A DNA stretch of 48,126 nt from Bacillus_I endophytica_A (GTDB lineage Bacteria > Bacillota > Bacilli > Bacillales > Bacillaceae_H), in NCBI RefSeq assembly GCF_026790145.1, contig NZ_JALAMS010000044.1:1-48126 (forward strand). Direction: 5' to 3'. Made by a program: the position numbers and the translations under genes. This document shows, in pieces, positions 8,842 to 16,897 of this stretch. The notes beneath the pieces were generated by a model. The model saw only the letters and a list, made by a program, of their open reading frames with translations, ran no database searches and was not told the DNA's origin. How positions within the stretch are numbered: the stretch's first letter is position 1; every line of letters starts with the position of its first letter.

Positions 8842-9516
8842 TCAATAAGGGTCAAATTCAAATTTATCGATGGTAATTTCGTGTTCTTTTCCGTTTTGTG
8901 GGGCTTTCCCATCTGATAACCATAGATTAATTCTAGGTGTTTCATGTCCCGCAGGTGGCACATCTACTCCCTTATATGTCCATTCGTTTATAATATATCC
9001 ATTTGATGGCGATTCTTTATAAAAGCCATGTAAAGAGCGAAAATAAACTTCTTGGGGTGTCCACTTAAATTCATGAGTTGTAGATTCACCGTTTAAAGTT
9101 GTTTCAAAACGGCGCACATTCCCATCTTTTTCATGCGGTTGAATCACATATTGACTATTTTTGTAGGTAGGATCCACATTTCCCCACTTACTAAATTCAA
9201 TATCGATTTCACGGTGTGCGTATTTATCGTCCGTATCATCATACGTATATAACCCTAGTACCACCTGAGGATCTAGGTTATCCACTCGTCCCTGAATATA
9301 AAATCTATATGTGCCATACCCTAGTGATTGTACATTTGTTGCTTGAGCACATTCCCATCTCTTTAACGTGTCATTATACGTAGTCTTTAAGTGAAGTTTT
9401 CCTTCTTGATCGACATATGCATTGTTTGGATTAAAATAGTTTGGTCCAGGTCCGATAGGGCTGTTCATCCTATCCTTTGTAATCCACTCATACCCGCTAA
9501 ACTGAATTAAACCCAC
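8842..9516 (-). CDS. Glycoside hydrolase family 16 protein (beta-glucanase-like)
   Basis: A 224-residue protein covering one GH16 jelly-roll domain. The catalytic motif HREIDIEF places the two catalytic glutamates at E103 and E107, with D105 between them. The N-terminal block GPGPNYFNPNNAYVDQEGKL and the aromatic W-T-P-Q-E-V-Y-F-R segment are typical. There is no signal peptide. The start is GTG with a GGGAG site; an in-frame TAG lies 12 nt upstream. It probably cleaves beta-1,3/1,4-glucan or a related polysaccharide; the substrate is unknown. It is completely open although flanked by broken tail genes, an unusual position for such an enzyme. Confidence 0.88.
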   Translation of the reverse strand: MGLIQFSGYEWITKDRMNSPIGPGPNYFNPNNAYVDQEGKLHLKTTYNDTLKRWECAQATNVQSLGYGTYRFYIQGRVDNLDPQVVLGLYTYDDTDDKYAHREIDIEFSKWGNVDPTYKNSQYVIQPHEKDGNVRRFETTLNGESTTHEFKWTPQEVYFRSLHGFYKESPSNGYIINEWTYKGVDVPPAGHETPRINLWLSDGKAPQNGKEHEITIDKFEFDPY

Positions 9517-9544
9517 ATTAACAACTCCCTACATTACTCGGGTA

Positions 9545-10580
9545 TTATAAACCGTATTGATTTAAATATTCCGTCATTGTAATTACGTCTAATTGTTCTT
9601 TCTTTTCGTAAGCATAATCGACAACTTGTTGAAAGTTCGATGTGAGATATTCTGTTGATGTATTAGCCGTATCAGTAACCAATATATGATTAAGAAAAAC
9701 TAATGTTCCACCAGTATTAATAATTTCATCAATAGCAGCTGTAACCTGCGCGATTGTAACAGTATTAATTAAATTTTTAATCTTGATTTTATATTTATTG
9801 CTAGGCTGTCCGGGTTCAGGAGCTTCCACAATGGAACGCGCCGCCCGCCCTACGTTTATTCATAATGGACATATCAACTGGAAAGCCACCTTGTGGGTAT
9901 ACTGTAATGTTTGAAGCCCTTGTAAATCCATTTTGATTCAACTATTCTTCACCTTGTGTAATTTCGCTATCCGCTGTGTTAGCATCAACCGTTGAAAGGT
10001 TAACATGATTGTAAGTGTGATTAACTAAACCCCAACCATCATCAGACGTGAAAATCAATTGAGGCTGTTGTGTTTCGTCTCTACTGAATTCATCCCATAT
10101 AACAGATGTATTAGTAGCCGTTGCTTCAATACGAATTTGCATAGATACAATGTCATTAGTTAAAGAGCCACTTCCTGTTACAGAAAAACAACTAGTATCA
10201 ATATAAAACTTGTTCCAGCCTCCTACACATTCCCCAGCGTTGATAACATAAGAAAGGAAATTAGCATATCCTATATCGTTTGCGAGATATACGGTCATTT
10301 TAGAGAAGGTTTTGATATTTTCAATATAGACACTCAATCCTAAAACTTTAAATCCTGCTAAATTAAAATTGACGTTTTTTCTTGAAAAAGTCGGCGTTCC
10401 ATCTGACGTTAATTTTAACTTTCCTGTACCTGGATCAACTGTTTGTTCTAAGCCGCCTTGCAAATTCCAATTCGATGCATCTAAAAAGTTTTGAACAAGC
10501 CGCCCTTTTTGGAACCCTCTTTGAACTTCATCGGCTCTATTTTGTGCTTTTTTCGCCTTGGAATAAGAAATAACGTCCAT
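9545..10580 (-). pseudogene. Phage polysaccharide deacetylase-type tail protein, broken
   Basis: The frame from 10580 (MDVISYSKAKKAQ, GGAGG site 8 nt upstream) encodes an N-terminal helix and a carbohydrate-binding-like beta domain, then the NodB motifs TSDDGW and HTYNH. In NodB deacetylases about 50 residues separate these motifs; here only a few remain, so an in-frame internal deletion is likely. A TAG at 9942-9944 and a frameshift near 9845 (GC-rich GGGCGGGCGGCGCG) separate the C-terminal piece (FQQVVDYAYEKKEQLDVITM). Such proteins sit on tail tips or fibres and act on surface polysaccharide. Confidence 0.82.
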
Positions 10581-10817
10581 TAAATCATCCTCCATTGCGT
10601 TGTATCGCTCATATAGACGTTAGATGTATCTATTTCGAAGAAGGTTGTCCCTTTTTTTAACGGTTGTTGGGTCTGGCTTTGTATCAGTAGATAGGCCGTA
10701 TAACTCCATATCGTTTCCTGATAGTTTAGTTCGTGTTGTGGGCTTGCCGTCAGTATCCTGATAAGCAGATGTAAGTACTGTTCTCCTATTATCCGTATCT
10801 TGGTTTAAGAATCCCAT
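10580..10817 (-). pseudogene. Small phage structural-region protein, frameshifted
   Basis: Starts MGFLNQDTDNRRTVLTSAYQ with a GGAGGCG site. After T-V-K-K an extra A in the A-run near 10660 shifts the frame; the other frame gives GTTFFEIDTSNVYMSDTTQW and stops with TAA overlapping the deacetylase ATG. The motif F-F-E-I-D-T-x-x-V-Y is common in short proteins next to phage tail-fibre genes. Function is unknown. Confidence 0.6.
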
Positions 10818-10899
10818 TTTTCACGCCTCCTTTATAAAAAGACAATTCCTAAGAATCGCCTTCGTTTATAATGCTATACCGCCCAAATCGGCGGCCTGG

Positions 10900-11550
10900 T
10901 TAGGGAGTTGTTGTAGGTACTGGATCCGTTACTTTTGGCGCTCCATTAAACGAGATGGAAACAGAAATTTCACTTTTCGCATCCGCATCACCACTAGCTG
11001 GAGCGATTCCGGTTAACGTTGCTGGACCTTCGAAAACATATCCTGTTGAATATCCAGGAGGCGCTGGTAGGTTTAAGTCCGCTAAATGGAACCTCATTCG
11101 CGCCGCAAAGGTACGTCTAAAACATTCTTGAATCATATCCATATGAAGTAAATTAATCTCACAAAAGACAACCGAATCTAAAGACATACCTGTAACAGCT
11201 TTAACACTGTCGGCCTTTCCACCGCCTTTGTAATAGACTTTCTTCAGCCCTCTTGGCGTATGGATTTCTAAATGGTCGCCATTTTCATCATGTTTGACTT
11301 TGCATAGATCACCAAAGATATGTTTTAAGCCTGTTCCATCACCTTCAATAAAAAGCCTGTAAGCTTGTTCTTGGTTATAAGCCACAATTAAATGGTTTTC
11401 ATCAGGTGTAACCGTTAAATAATAAGCATATCTAAAATGCCCTGCTGTTGTTTTCCCACTTCTGGGCGTCCCTTCCGATACTTCAAGCGTATAGTTAAAA
11501 GGCGCTCTAATTGTTTCTAATTGCTTAGATGAAAACTTAATCATCACCAT
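10900..11550 (-). pseudogene. Terminase large subunit N-terminus fused to major tail protein C-terminus
   Basis: An open 216-residue frame made of two unrelated proteins. Residues 1 to about 163 are a PBSX-type TerL ATPase: Walker A GTPRSGKTT (about 28-35), Walker B with acidic end SVVFCE (about 126-131), then RRTFAARMRFHLADLN. From about residue 166, GYSTGYVFEGPATLTG to the end matches the C-terminus of a siphovirus major tail protein (Ig-like, acidic, Pro/Thr-rich end). TerL has lost its nuclease domain. The join, near 11055, removed everything normally between them: portal, protease, capsid and connectors. TerL probably starts at the ATG at 11544. Confidence 0.85.
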
Positions 11551-11914
11551 TCACCGCATTGATAAGAGCATTCAACATAGAAGGGGCTTTAGTAGCTCCT
11601 TTGAGAAGCTTAGTGCGTTCTTTAACAAGCTCAGTATCAACCTTGATTTTCTCAATGTCAATACCATCTTTACTTGTTCATTCCGACTTTCTGTTTTTAA
11701 GCCAAAAAATAGCCGCCGTTGTATCTGGGGTGACTTGTTTCGTAACTACTTTGGTGACAACTAATTCTTGTTTGCCTGTCACGGCGCTTTCCATGACCTC
11801 TTGTGTAATCTCGTCATATGGAAAACACTGCTTCTTATGCCACTTCTGCAATGCTCTTGCATCTTCATCTCCCTCTATATTTATATTTTTGTATAATTCA
11901 TTTTTTGTAAAACT
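11537..11914 (-). pseudogene. Terminase small subunit remnant
   Basis: The frame NELYKNINIEGDEDARALQK ... FPYDEITQEVMESA ... TPDTTAAIFWLKNRKSE matches the C-terminal two thirds of a PBSX-type small terminase. A TGA at 11678-11680 follows RKSE, where TGG is likely ancestral. The frame is closed by a stop upstream at 11915-11917 and there is no start codon, so the N-terminal DNA-binding part is gone. Its end overlaps the start of the TerL piece, the normal arrangement. Confidence 0.82.
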
Positions 11915-11941
11915 TTAACTTAGTTGTTATTATTTATACCC

Positions 11942-12556
11942 TTATTGCCTACATGCAATAAGAAGGGCTTCGATATATTGATAGAACTCTTCGGTCTCAC
12001 TACCTTCCCTGCCGTCAATAGTAAAGTCCGTGAAGAATGATTTACGAAGAACAGTACTAAGCTCTAATTGCAATCCCATTCCGCGAGTAGTTTTATTAGC
12101 TATATTGTTGGGGTCACTACCAGAAAGTGGGTCTTTCTCAGGAAGGATTTCAGCACTAAACCCTGCTTCAGTAAGACTTTTATAGGTCTTTAATTTTAGT
12201 TCAGAATCAGCGCCACCAATCTTAGTATGCTTATTTGTTAAATCTCCATGTCCATGAAAAGAAATACAATAGTCTGAGTTAGACACTAATTCTAATGCTG
12301 ACGGTTCGTCAAAATTTGTTGATGTAATATGAAGGACACTATTACCTGAAGACTTAATCCCTTCAAATAGGTAAGAAGTACATGATAATTTATGCGCTAA
12401 CTCTAATGCCAATTCAGATGTTCCACCTTCAATACCCCCACCATGAATAGCTATTGCGATACTTTTACTCTCTTTGACATCAGTACGAATCTGATAATCT
12501 ACCCCATAAACCTCATTCTCTGCCAGCTCTTCAAAATTGTCATATGTGTCTGCCAT
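11942..12556 (-). CDS. Poly-gamma-glutamate hydrolase family protein (PghP-like)
   Basis: A 204-residue protein of the Gamma_PGA_hydro family, whose characterised member PghP from a Bacillus phage cuts poly-gamma-glutamate. Visible zinc-site candidates are H38 and E43 (IHGGGIE) and H101/H103 (SFHGHGD); the C-terminal R-G-M-G-L-Q-L-E-L segment is also conserved. Length fits the family (about 200). There is no signal peptide, so release would depend on lysis. A GAAGGGAT site precedes the ATG. The frame is intact among decayed genes, and the location upstream of terS is unusual. Hosts making a gamma-PGA layer would be the natural target. Confidence 0.9.
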   Translation of the reverse strand: MADTYDNFEELAENEVYGVDYQIRTDVKESKSIAIAIHGGGIEGGTSELALELAHKLSCTSYLFEGIKSSGNSVLHITSTNFDEPSALELVSNSDYCISFHGHGDLTNKHTKIGGADSELKLKTYKSLTEAGFSAEILPEKDPLSGSDPNNIANKTTRGMGLQLELSTVLRKSFFTDFTIDGREGSETEEFYQYIEALLIACRQ

Positions 12557-12660
12557 CTGTATCTAAATCCCTTCTCAATATAATTAATGAAGTCACAATT
12601 TTACGACTTCTGTTATAATTCTTTCGATAATATCTATTTAACTATCTTATGTTATATATT

Positions 12661-12939
12661 TTATATTGTGTTATAGTCATGCGTCTTATAGATAATGCCT
12701 TGTTCATCTGGAACCACCTCTATAACACTGTCCACTATAAATAATGAAGCTATCCCACCTGGAATATTCAATTTCCAAGGATAGAATGAACTTAGGTCTA
12801 CAACATCACTCTCTTCCCCAGGTCGCTTCAAACATGTAGCCTATTCAAATATCCTAGGGACATCTTTTTCCTTTAAATGAGGGTACGTTTCTAAAATTAG
12901 CTTTACAGTAGGTTTGCAAACCTTAATTCGAGTCTTCAT
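12661..12939 (-). pseudogene. Unknown prophage gene with an internal amber stop
   Basis: A 93-codon frame with a clear GGAGGT site, starting MKTRIKVCKPTVKLILETYP. TAG at 12841-12843 (codon 33) interrupts it; reading continues as ATCLKRPGEESDVVDLSSFY to TAA. No indel is present. Without the stop it would encode about 92 residues. I recognise no family; small genes of this kind lie upstream of terminase in Bacillus phages. Confidence 0.6.
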
Positions 12940-12987
12940 TCCGCTACCTCCATTTATAGAACGAGAGGACAATGCCCCTTGCTGTTA

Positions 12988-13259
12988 TTACCAAGCTTCT
13001 GATACGGCGATAAAAGGTTTACCCTTCCAATATTCTTGAACAATCCAACCTACAGAAATTTTGTCTTTCATTTTTTCATCTTTCCAAACCTTATACCTTA
13101 TGTTCAAAAGACAATTCTGCTACTTCCTCATCTTTATAAAGGTCATCATCCTCTATTCCTGTTAAGCCTTTATACCATTCCTTAGCTTCTTGTAAGGAAA
13201 AAAACCGATACCGCATCACATTCACAAATTTGAAAAACCTTTACATTCCCTGCTTCCAC
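12988..13259 (-). pseudogene. Unknown prophage gene, two frameshifts
   Basis: Begins at GTG 13259 with an AAAAGAG site: VEAGNVKVFQICECDAVSVF. An expanded T-run near 13210 shifts to SLQEAKEWYKGLTGIEDDDL, and a second shift near 13100 gives KVWKDEKMKDKISVGWIVQE and the C-terminus PFIAVSEAW. The three pieces join into a protein of about 90 residues that resembles short conserved phage proteins with the E-A-K-E-W-Y-K motif. Function unknown. Confidence 0.6.
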
Positions 13260-13262
13260 TGT

Positions 13263-13652
13263 TCACTCTTTTCTCTTCATCAAAGCTTGATAACCCGCCA
13301 TAGGAAAACTATTTTCATTCATGATTACTCCTTCTTTTTTTAGAGAAGGGGCCGAAGCTCCCTCACCCTTTATGCTGTACCCGTGATCTTTATCTTCCTG
13401 TACTTCGTTCTGGGGCGCTTCCTCTTCTGCCGGAAGACCTACATATATTTGAGCACTTAACTCCTCTTGTGAAGGTTCTTGTGCTTTTTCTGGTTGTTCT
13501 TCTTTTGGCTCTTCTTGAGGAGCTAGCACTTCGTCTTTACCTTCTTTCCATTCTGCCCATTTTTCAGCAAGAGGAGCAACTTTCGCGCGATACTCGTCTA
13601 CCAGTTCAACGATCTTCCCAGAAGAAATGTCTAACTCGTTTGCAATCTTCAT
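13263..13652 (-). CDS. Acidic prophage protein with HTH-like N-terminus
   Basis: 129 residues. The start MKIANELDISSGKIVELVDE looks like a small helix-turn-helix, followed by a long Glu/Gln/Pro-rich low-complexity middle (EEPKEEQPEKAQEPSQEE) and a short basic end. GAGGG lies about 10 nt before the ATG, inside the end of the preceding gene, so the two are probably coupled. The frame is open. Function unknown. Confidence 0.6.
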   Translation of the reverse strand: MKIANELDISSGKIVELVDEYRAKVAPLAEKWAEWKEGKDEVLAPQEEPKEEQPEKAQEPSQEELSAQIYVGLPAEEEAPQNEVQEDKDHGYSIKGEGASAPSLKKEGVIMNENSFPMAGYQALMKRKE

Positions 13653-13658
13653 ATACGG

Positions 13659-14099
13659 TTAGCCCTCTGCTTTACGTTTGATGATTTGAGGCATATCATA
13701 AGCAAATTCATTTTCGAGTTGTGGAGCAAGGCCACTTGGGATAAATTCATCAACTACAGCTAACTCAAGCTCACGTTTTTCCCCTTCTGTTTTGATTTTT
13801 TCTTTTGGCAACCCTAAATCAGCTTCTAATTGTTCTGCTTCTGGCTCCACCTCTGAAACAATACCTTTATCGTCCGCTTTGTACGTTGTAATTGGTTTGC
13901 TTGTTGCTGCATTTAAAGTAACGTTGTAATTTACCACTTGAGATTCAATAGAGCAGTTTACCTTGCAATCAATCATGTTCATAAGCGTTTCAATTTTACC
14001 TTTTAAACCACCGTCTGTTACTTCTAATACGATTTCTTGCTTTCCATCTGGTTTAAGATTGATTTTTTTAATCACCGGTTTGAATTATGAATATGACAT
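13659..14099 (-). pseudogene. Unknown prophage gene with a stop at codon 5
   Basis: The natural start is the ATG at 14099, with AGGAGG 10 nt upstream: MSYS, then TAA at 14085-14087, then FKPVIKKINLKPDGKQEIVL to the end at 13659. CAA to TAA is the likely change. Re-initiation at GTG 14075 would give 138 residues, but it has no ribosome site. The rest is open and mildly acidic, so the gene is formally broken yet could leak. Function unknown. Confidence 0.6.
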
Positions 14100-14120
14100 A
14101 ATATAATTCCTCCTAGAATG

Positions 14121-14339
14121 TTAGTTTGATAGTAAAGACATTTGTTTTTGTTGAACTTCTAAAGGTTTAACCATAACTTCTACCCGCGGTGTTTCGCTGT
14201 ACCATTTGCTAATATGAAGATCTACTACTTGGCTATCATCTTTCCAAATCACTTGATTCAGTGCATCCTTTACACCCTTAACATAGTTATCAACATCTGG
14301 CTTTGTAACAGGCTCTTAGCCTTTACATATAAAAAATTT
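14121..14339 (-). pseudogene. rusA: RusA-type Holliday junction resolvase, C-terminal remnant
   Basis: Residues EPVTKPDVDNYVKGVKDALN, then VIWKDDSQVVDLHISKWYSE and TPRVEV, are the conserved core of RusA, including the D-x-D-N and D-D catalytic acids. A TAA sits just before EPVT (14316-14318), preceded in frame by FICKG. The N-terminal third is missing, and the frame runs into the leader of the opposite-facing integrase. RusA resolves branched DNA before packaging. Confidence 0.8.
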
Positions 14340-14358
14340 ATAAAAAGGAGTTAGAAAA

Positions 14359-15497
14359 ATGGCTAAAGAAAAAGTAAAGAAACCAATTCAATTGAAGCTG
14401 GGGTTGACCCTCTTACAGGAAAAAGAAAACAAATTACAAGAAGAGGTTTTGCAACCAAACCAGAAGCCATAGAAGCTGCGAGAGAACTAGAAAATAATTC
14501 AGCCCATGGTGTGAATGTAGTGGATAATAAGATACCTTTATCTGATTATCTAATTAAATGGCTAGATATTGTGGCAAAGAGAAAAGTTAGAGAAACGATT
14601 TTTGTAAATTATGAACGAGTAGTTCATAAAAAAATTAATCCCCTTCTTAGTCATATTAAATTTAATGATTTGAAAAGCGCTCAGTGCTAAAAGTTTATTA
14701 ATCACCTTTCCGATGAGGGACTGTCTGAAAGATATATTGAATATATCTATACCGTTTTTTATGGAGCTATGGAAAAAGCCATTGACTGGGATTTAATTCT
14801 CAAGAATCCTCTAAGAACTGTAGATATTCCAAGAGGAAGAAGACGTAAATATGTAACTTGGAAAAAAGAAGAGCTTTTGTGATTCTTAAACTTCGCAAAA
14901 TTTGAGAATGTGCATTATCATGCTCTGTTTTTTGTTTGCAGTTACACAGGACTTAGACGTGGAGAAGTTTTAGGTTTGAAGTGGGAAGACTTTGATTCAG
15001 AGGAAGGAACTCTTCATGTACAAAGAAACTTAATTTACGACAAGTTAGGATTCCGTTTTGGACCATTAAAAACAGAAGCTTCTGACCGTATTATAAAATT
15101 AGACGATTCTATTATGAATGTACTTAAGCTTCAGAAGAAGCGACAAGCAGAAATGAAATTACTCTTTGGGGCCAGCTATGGAAAGGAAGATTTAATTTTT
15201 TCTCGTGAAGATGGTCAACCAATCTATCCAAGAACTTTAACTACGATTTTTAATCGAATAGTTAAAAAAGCAGAAGTTCCGAAAATTGGGTTCCATGATC
15301 TTCGTCATACTCATGCCACTTTATTATTAGAAGCTGGAGTTAGTTTGAAAGAAGTTCAAGAAAGGTTAGGTCATTCTAGCATAAAAATGACTGGTGATAT
15401 TTATGCTCATGTAACTAACACGATGAAAACAAATAGTGCTGAAAAGTTCAGCCAATACATGCAAAAAACAGCTAAAGTCAAAATGTGGTCATTTTGA
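14359..15497 (+). pseudogene. int: Phage tyrosine integrase, broken
   Basis: Starts MAKEKVKKP with an AAAAAGGAG site. One missing A near 14380 shifts the frame; the correct frame continues SIEAGVDPLTGKRKQITRRG through the SAM-like core-binding domain. Stops occur at TAA 14688-14690 and TGA 14880-14882. The catalytic domain after 14910 is open and keeps all key residues: R in TGLRRGE, the beta-hairpin K in LKTEAS, H-D-L-R-H, L-G-H-S-S, and the Tyr nucleophile in DIYAHV. Total about 379 codons, normal for phage integrases. As the only + strand prophage gene it marks the right end. It cannot be made as one protein now. Confidence 0.9.
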
Positions 15498-15510
15498 CTT
15501 TAGCTGTTTT
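15465..15510. terminator. 21-bp perfect hairpin, bidirectional terminator between int and rlmCD
   Basis: The arm at 15465-15485 is the exact reverse complement of 15490-15510, with loop TGGT. Each side ends in an A-run/T-run of at least four. It overlaps the last 33 nt of the integrase frame and lies 10 bp from the rlmCD stop, so it would end both converging transcripts. The stem is unusually long and without mismatch. Confidence 0.85.
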
Positions 15511-15520
15511 AAAAACCTTG

Positions 15521-16894
15521 TTATATCACCGTTAGAGAAGCTACACACTCCACATGTGTCGTATGTGGGAACATATCAACAGGCTGAACCTCAACTGTCT
15601 TATAGCCGCCTTCCTCTAGCACCTGCAAGTCTCTTGCAAGCGTTCCAGGGTTACAAGATACATAGACAACGCGGTTTGGCTTCATGTCGATGATTGTGTT
15701 TAATAACGCCTCATCACAGCCTTTACGCGGTGGATCCACAACAAGTGTGTCAGCGCTAATTCCTTTTTTGTACCATGCAGGAATAACTTCTTCTGCTTTA
15801 CCTGCTTCAAATTCTGCGTTTGTAATACCGTTTAATTCAGCATTGCGCTTCGCATCTTCAATTGCTTCTGGAACGATTTCAACACCATACACTTTTTTTG
15901 CCTTTTGTGCAAGGAATAGAGAGATTGTTCCAATACCACAGTAAGCATCAATAACTTCTTCTTCTCCTTGCAAGTCAGCGTACTCTAATGCTTTGTCATA
16001 AAGCACTTTCGTTTGCGTTGGATTTACTTGATAAAATGAACGAGCTGAGATGGCAAACTTAATATCACCAATGTTGTCGTAAATATATTCTTCGCCCCAA
16101 AGCATGGTTGTTTCGTCACCCATAATGACGTTTGTTTTCTTGGAGTTCATGTTTTGAACAATTGATTTTAGCTGCGGCAGACGCGCTCTTAGTTCTTCGA
16201 TGACTTTATTTTTATTTGGAAGCTCTTTTGTACGAGTCACAAGCACAACCATTTGTTCACCAGTAGTTGCACCATAGCGCACCATAACATGGCGAAGCGT
16301 CCCTTTATGCTTTTTTTCGTCATAAGCACGAATACCGTACTTTGAGCAAATTTCACGGACAGATTGAACAACGTCATCATTTTGTTCTTGCTGGATCATA
16401 CATCGTTCAATATCAATAATGTCGTGACTGCGCTGTTTGTAAAAGCCTGCAACAAGTCCGCCTTCACTTTCACCTACAGGTACTTGTGCTTTATTTCGGT
16501 AATTCCATGGATCTTCCATTCCAAGTGTGGGATGTACTGTAACGTCTTTAATATTACCAAGACGAGCAAGTACTTCTTTTACTTGCTTTGTTTTGTAGTC
16601 AAGCTGTGCTTCATATTTCATATGCTGAAGTTGACAGCCGCCACACTGTTTGTATACTGGGCAAGGCGGTTTTGTACGGAAGCGGCTTTCTTTCGTTGTT
16701 TCCATCATTCTGCCGATCGCAAAGCCTTTTTTCACTTTGATAATCTTCACGTTTCCTTCTTCTTCTGGAAGCGCATTTTGAACAAAAATAGGGAAGCCGT
16801 CCACTTTTGCGACGCCTGCTCCTTCATGTGTTAAGTCTTCAAACTTAACTGTAACATATTGATTTTTCTCAACAGGTGGTGTTAGCTTAGCCAT
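15521..16894 (-). CDS. rlmCD: 23S rRNA (uracil-C5)-methyltransferase RlmCD
   Basis: 457 residues (B. subtilis YefA about 459). It methylates U747 and U1939 of 23S rRNA with SAM. Residues about 8-66 are a TRAM domain. C78, C84 and C87 (CPVYKQCGGC), plus the later Cys in IERCMIQ, are the expected [4Fe-4S] ligands. The SAM fold has AYCGIGTISLFLA, and the methyltransferase signature is DPPRKGCD, with the catalytic cysteine in YVSCNPGTLARDL. It starts 3 bp after dagK ends, so the two are co-transcribed. The prophage lies directly beyond its 3' end and the coding sequence is undamaged. Confidence 0.95.
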   Translation of the reverse strand: MAKLTPPVEKNQYVTVKFEDLTHEGAGVAKVDGFPIFVQNALPEEEGNVKIIKVKKGFAIGRMMETTKESRFRTKPPCPVYKQCGGCQLQHMKYEAQLDYKTKQVKEVLARLGNIKDVTVHPTLGMEDPWNYRNKAQVPVGESEGGLVAGFYKQRSHDIIDIERCMIQQEQNDDVVQSVREICSKYGIRAYDEKKHKGTLRHVMVRYGATTGEQMVVLVTRTKELPNKNKVIEELRARLPQLKSIVQNMNSKKTNVIMGDETTMLWGEEYIYDNIGDIKFAISARSFYQVNPTQTKVLYDKALEYADLQGEEEVIDAYCGIGTISLFLAQKAKKVYGVEIVPEAIEDAKRNAELNGITNAEFEAGKAEEVIPAWYKKGISADTLVVDPPRKGCDEALLNTIIDMKPNRVVYVSCNPGTLARDLQVLEEGGYKTVEVQPVDMFPHTTHVECVASLTVI

Positions 16895-16897
16895 TTA

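Larger units (their letters stand above)
1972..15510. mobile_element. Decayed siphovirus prophage
   Basis: Late genes run leftward on - in a broadly siphovirus order: rusA, small genes, terS, terL, tail genes, tail fibre, xhlA/holin, amidase. A tyrosine integrase pseudogene reads rightward at the far right edge toward rlmCD. Portal, head protease, capsid, head-tail joining, repressor and replication genes are absent. Nearly every larger gene carries nonsense codons, frameshifts or block deletions. The right boundary is near the hairpin at 15465-15510; the left boundary is uncertain and may extend to about 890. The element cannot be a functional phage. Confidence 0.9.

Noticed and set aside
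11559..11918. 119-residue open frame on + over the terminase small subunit
   Set aside because: The - strand frame shows clear TerS sequence; the + frame is its shadow.
3373..14882. Stop-codon reassignment in the prophage
   Set aside because: All three stop codons occur inside genes, and the same genes end at the same codons; frameshifts and deletions are also present, so decay explains it.
760..15530. attL/attR direct repeat
   Set aside because: I compared the sequence after int (about 15490-15530) with the left flank by eye and found no convincing shared core.
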